Shown here one piece after another: positions 61,848 to 64,000 of a stretch of DNA of 64,000 nucleotides. How positions within the stretch are numbered: position 1 is the stretch's first letter; each line of letters begins with the position of its first letter. The notes under the pieces are model-generated. The model was given only the letters and a program-made list of their open reading frames with translations. It did no database searches and was not told the origin of the DNA. Both the position numbers and the translations under genes were made by a program. The stretch is from Devosia elaeis. Its GTDB lineage: Bacteria; Pseudomonadota; Alphaproteobacteria; Rhizobiales; Devosiaceae. The DNA lies in the NCBI RefSeq assembly GCF_001650025.1, contig NZ_LVVY01000071.1, forward strand, positions 1 through 64,000. The letters run 5' to 3'.

Positions 61848-62747
61848 CTAGCTCTGCGCCAGCACTGCGTCCACATCCGCCTTGTGGGGGATGGCCGGCT
61901 GGGCGCCGGGCTTGAGGCAGGCGAGGCTGCCGGCGATGGCGGCGCGGCGCATGGCCGTTTCGAGGTCGAGCCCGGCATCGAGCGCGGCGGCGAGATAGCC
62001 GCAGAACGTGTCGCCGGCGCCGACAGTGTCGACCGGGTCGACCTTGTGAGCCGGCACCGAAAGCGTGCCGTCGGGCGTGGCGGCGCGCGCGCCTTCGGGC
62101 CCCAGCGTGACCACGATGGTGCGGCCGGTCCGCGCCACCCAATCGGCCATGGCCGCGTCCAGTTCGGCAATGGGGCGGCCCGAGAGCAGGGAAAACTCGG
62201 TTTCGTTGGCGATGACGATATCGGCGAGCGGGGCGAGTTCGGCGGTGTCGGGCAGGTAGGGCGCGGTATTGAGTACGCTGCGCGCGCCCTTCTGCCGGGC
62301 GATCTCGAGGGCGCGGCGGGTCGCTGCCTGCGGCACTTCCTGCTGCACCAGCACGATATCGCCCGGGCCGAGCCGGTCGAGCCCGGCATCGGCGTCGTCC
62401 GGGCTGACACTGCCATTGGCCCCGGGCAGGATGGCGATGACATTCTCGCCTTCGGCATCGACGAAGATCATGGCAATGCCGGTGGCCGCCTCGGCCCGGC
62501 GCAGCCGGGACAGATCGACGCCGCCCTCGCGCAGCAGGGCGGTGGCGAGATCGGCAAAGGCGTCGTCGCCCACCGCCGAAACGTGCAGCACCTCGGCCCC
62601 GGCCCGGCGCGCGGCCAGGGCCTGGTTGGCTCCCTTGCCGCCCGGCGCCATGGAAAAGGTGCCGCCGGCCACGGTTTCACCGGGCCTGGGCAGGCGGGTG
62701 ACGGTGCCGATCTGGTCGAGATTGGTGGAGCCGAAAATGGTGATCAT
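61848..62747 (-). CDS. rbsK: Ribokinase (PfkB family)
   Basis: Ribokinase phosphorylates D-ribose at O5. The 299-residue protein has the PfkB start MITIFGSTNLDQIG, the sugar-binding GGKGANQALAARR, and the second signature DPVDTVGAGDTFCGYLAAAL with the catalytic aspartate. The start ATG overlaps the stop of the upstream DUF1697 gene. No ribose transporter is nearby, so another pentose or nucleoside-derived sugar cannot be excluded. Confidence 0.9.
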   Translation of the reverse strand: MITIFGSTNLDQIGTVTRLPRPGETVAGGTFSMAPGGKGANQALAARRAGAEVLHVSAVGDDAFADLATALLREGGVDLSRLRRAEAATGIAMIFVDAEGENVIAILPGANGSVSPDDADAGLDRLGPGDIVLVQQEVPQAATRRALEIARQKGARSVLNTAPYLPDTAELAPLADIVIANETEFSLLSGRPIAELDAAMADWVARTGRTIVVTLGPEGARAATPDGTLSVPAHKVDPVDTVGAGDTFCGYLAAALDAGLDLETAMRRAAIAGSLACLKPGAQPAIPHKADVDAVLAQS

Positions 62748-63283
62748 TTCAGAATCTTCTCTATCGTGTTCCAATTGCGCATCGTGTCGAGATTGCCCTT
62801 GCCGAGCCGCGCATAAAGCGGCTTCAGCACTTCTTCGACATGTTCGGTATAGCGCCCATTGGGCTGCCGATAGGCGACGATATAGACATCGCGCGCATCG
62901 ATGCGCAGGATTTCGGTGTCGCCCGGCCGGTCGGGGACGGCGAGGTCGGGTGGCAGGGGGCGCTCGAACAGCAGCACATGGCGGGTGAGGTCGGCGCCGG
63001 GATCGAGCGCGCCGAAAGGGTGGTTTTTCAGCATGGCCGCCAGTTCGGCCTCCGAGCGCAGCACCACGCCGACAGCAAAGCCGAATCGAGCGGCGATGGC
63101 TTTTTCGAGTCCGGCCCTGACCGCATCGGCATCGCCATCGGCCTCGAGCCGCACATTGCCGCTGGCCAGCACGGTTTTCACCTCGGCGAACCCGGCCGCC
63201 TCGAGGCACGCCTTGAGCTCGGCCATCTTCATCTGCCTCTTGCCCAGATTGATGCCGCGCAGGAACGCGCCCCAGAGCGCCAT
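62744..63283 (-). CDS. DUF1697 domain protein
   Basis: The 179-residue protein matches the DUF1697 family, of unknown function: WGAFLRGINLGKRQMKMAELKACLEAAGFAEVKTVLASGNV at the start and the end NWNTIEKI. It is coupled to ribokinase on one side and to the YdeI-like gene on the other, with overlaps of 4 and 1 nt. Confidence 0.9.
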   Translation of the reverse strand: MALWGAFLRGINLGKRQMKMAELKACLEAAGFAEVKTVLASGNVRLEADGDADAVRAGLEKAIAARFGFAVGVVLRSEAELAAMLKNHPFGALDPGADLTRHVLLFERPLPPDLAVPDRPGDTEILRIDARDVYIVAYRQPNGRYTEHVEEVLKPLYARLGKGNLDTMRNWNTIEKILK

Positions 63284-63882
63284 CAGACCGGGTCCAGCTT
63301 CTGCGGATAGATGGTTTCCCCGCGCGCCAGCATGGCCACGAAGCTCTCGATCTTCTTCTTGCGGGCCGCTTCGGTCTTGAGGTTGATGACGCGGAAGGTG
63401 AGGGCGAAGCGGTTCTGCGCCGTTAATTGCTCATAGACGCGCTGCGCGGCCGGGTCGGCGGCGATGGCCGCGAGCAGGTCGGCCGGCGGCTCCTGCCTGG
63501 TGGCATAGGCGGCGTCCCAGCGGCCATCCTTCCGGGCGGCCTCCACATGGACCAGGCCATGCTCGGTCATCAGCCCCGCCTGGCTCAGCCGGGCGACATT
63601 GTCGCGATTGACCTGGCTCCACACCGATTTGGCGCGGCGCGGGCAATAGCGCTGCACGAAGGAAATCTCGTCCCAGCTCTTCTTGATGGCGTCGATCCAG
63701 CCCCAGCACAGAACCGCGTCGATCGCCTCTACCGGGCTGATCGTGGCGTGGCCGGAGCCTTTCTTGAAGATGCGGATCCAGACCTCGTCCTGCCGGTCGT
63801 GATTGGCCGCCAGCCAGTCGTAAAAGCTCCGGAAATCGGGGAATTCATGCAGCTTGTCGACCGGAACGATGACGGGCGCCAT
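63283..63882 (-). CDS. YdeI/OmpD-associated family protein
   Basis: The 199-residue protein has the family marks WLAANHDRQDEVWIRIFKKGSGHATISPVEAIDAVLCWGWIDAIKK (near the N-terminus) and YEQLTAQNRFALTFRVINLKTEAARKKKIESFVAML. Members are linked with resistance to cationic peptides or have no known role. ATG 63882 was chosen since the upstream frame is an Arg-rich shadow. It starts a three-gene unit. Confidence 0.85.
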   Translation of the reverse strand: MAPVIVPVDKLHEFPDFRSFYDWLAANHDRQDEVWIRIFKKGSGHATISPVEAIDAVLCWGWIDAIKKSWDEISFVQRYCPRRAKSVWSQVNRDNVARLSQAGLMTEHGLVHVEAARKDGRWDAAYATRQEPPADLLAAIAADPAAQRVYEQLTAQNRFALTFRVINLKTEAARKKKIESFVAMLARGETIYPQKLDPV

Positions 63883-63886
63883 GATC

Positions 63887-64000
63887 CTATTCTTCCGCCT
63901 CCGTCTCCGCCGTTTCCGGCGGCGGCTCGGGCAGGAGGCGGGCCAAAGCCGGCTCCAGCCGCTCGTCATTGGGCAGGACCAGGCCGAATTCCTCGGTCAG
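63887..64000 (-). CDS. C-terminal end of an unidentified protein (runs off the window)
   Basis: The minus strand reads an open frame of 37 codons from the window edge to TAG at 63889-63887, ending in an acidic tail rich in Pro and Glu. The piece LTEEFGLVLPNDERLEPALARLL does not identify a family. It lies 4 nt upstream of the YdeI-like gene, so it is probably the first gene of that operon. Confidence 0.5.
   Translation of the reverse strand: MTEEFGLVLPNDERLEPALARLLPEPPPETAETEAEE

Overview
The window is chromosomal DNA of a high-GC alphaproteobacterium. Gene content fits the Hyphomicrobiales, and the overall style is Devosia-like: TctCBA and CUT1 transporters, MmcB, Omp25-type porin, class Ib ribonucleotide reductase under a B12 riboswitch, twin glnK-amtB, and dense packing with many ATGA overlaps. 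The genus is inference, since no rRNA is present. No phage, plasmid, CRISPR array or insertion sequence with a transposase was seen.

Layout. 0-6.9 kb: two tandem MFS transporters with mmcB, rbfA-truB, a secreted protein of unknown role, a 2-hydroxyacid dehydrogenase and an SH3 protein. 6.9-17.6 kb: catabolic genes, namely a fused FAD/Fe-S oxidase, a LysR regulator, and a six-gene sugar operon (Tat-exported binding protein, two permeases, two Gfo/Idh/MocA dehydrogenases, ATPase) that ends at a clear terminator. 17.7-25 kb: a two-component system of the DctB/DctD type next to a tripartite tricarboxylate transporter (tctCBA), with a consensus sigma-54 promoter and two upstream palindromes between them. 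25-30.2 kb: an outer-membrane protein, then nrdHIEF on the minus strand behind an NrdR box and a cobalamin riboswitch. 30.3-36.4 kb: an RpiR regulator, an Fbp/Afu-type ABC transporter and a histidine phosphatase, which looks like uptake of a phosphorylated compound.

36.5-44.2 kb: an AsmA protein, tRNA-Gly(GCC), a CnoX-type thioredoxin/TPR chaperone with a Lon-domain protein and a Trm112 protein, a 1-kb non-coding tract of repeats, and a UbiH-type hydroxylase. 44.4-48.2 kb: two consecutive glnK-amtB units, each with its own sigma-54 promoter. 48.4-55.5 kb: ftsK, an orphan ClpP-like protein, a Q/N/G-rich repeat protein, an SRPBCC-ArsR pair, lolA, uppP and a GST. 55.6-64 kb: queG and an epimerase-like SDR, two GNATs, a Fic protein, a hydrolase, infC with a probable ATT start, ribokinase, DUF1697, YdeI-like, and a gene running off the end.

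The most notable signals are regulatory and structural. A palindromic repeat family has landed inside two operons and in the 3' end of the sensor kinase gene. A perfect 30-bp palindrome abuts the start codon of the oxidase. The B12 riboswitch sits on the B12-independent reductase. Two nitrogen-sensing units carry almost identical PII proteins but very different ammonium channels. No single wholly new system was proved from sequence alone. The best candidates for undescribed biology are the repeat family, the Q/N-rich repeat protein, the ClpP-like protein with an altered triad, and the transporter-phosphatase operon.
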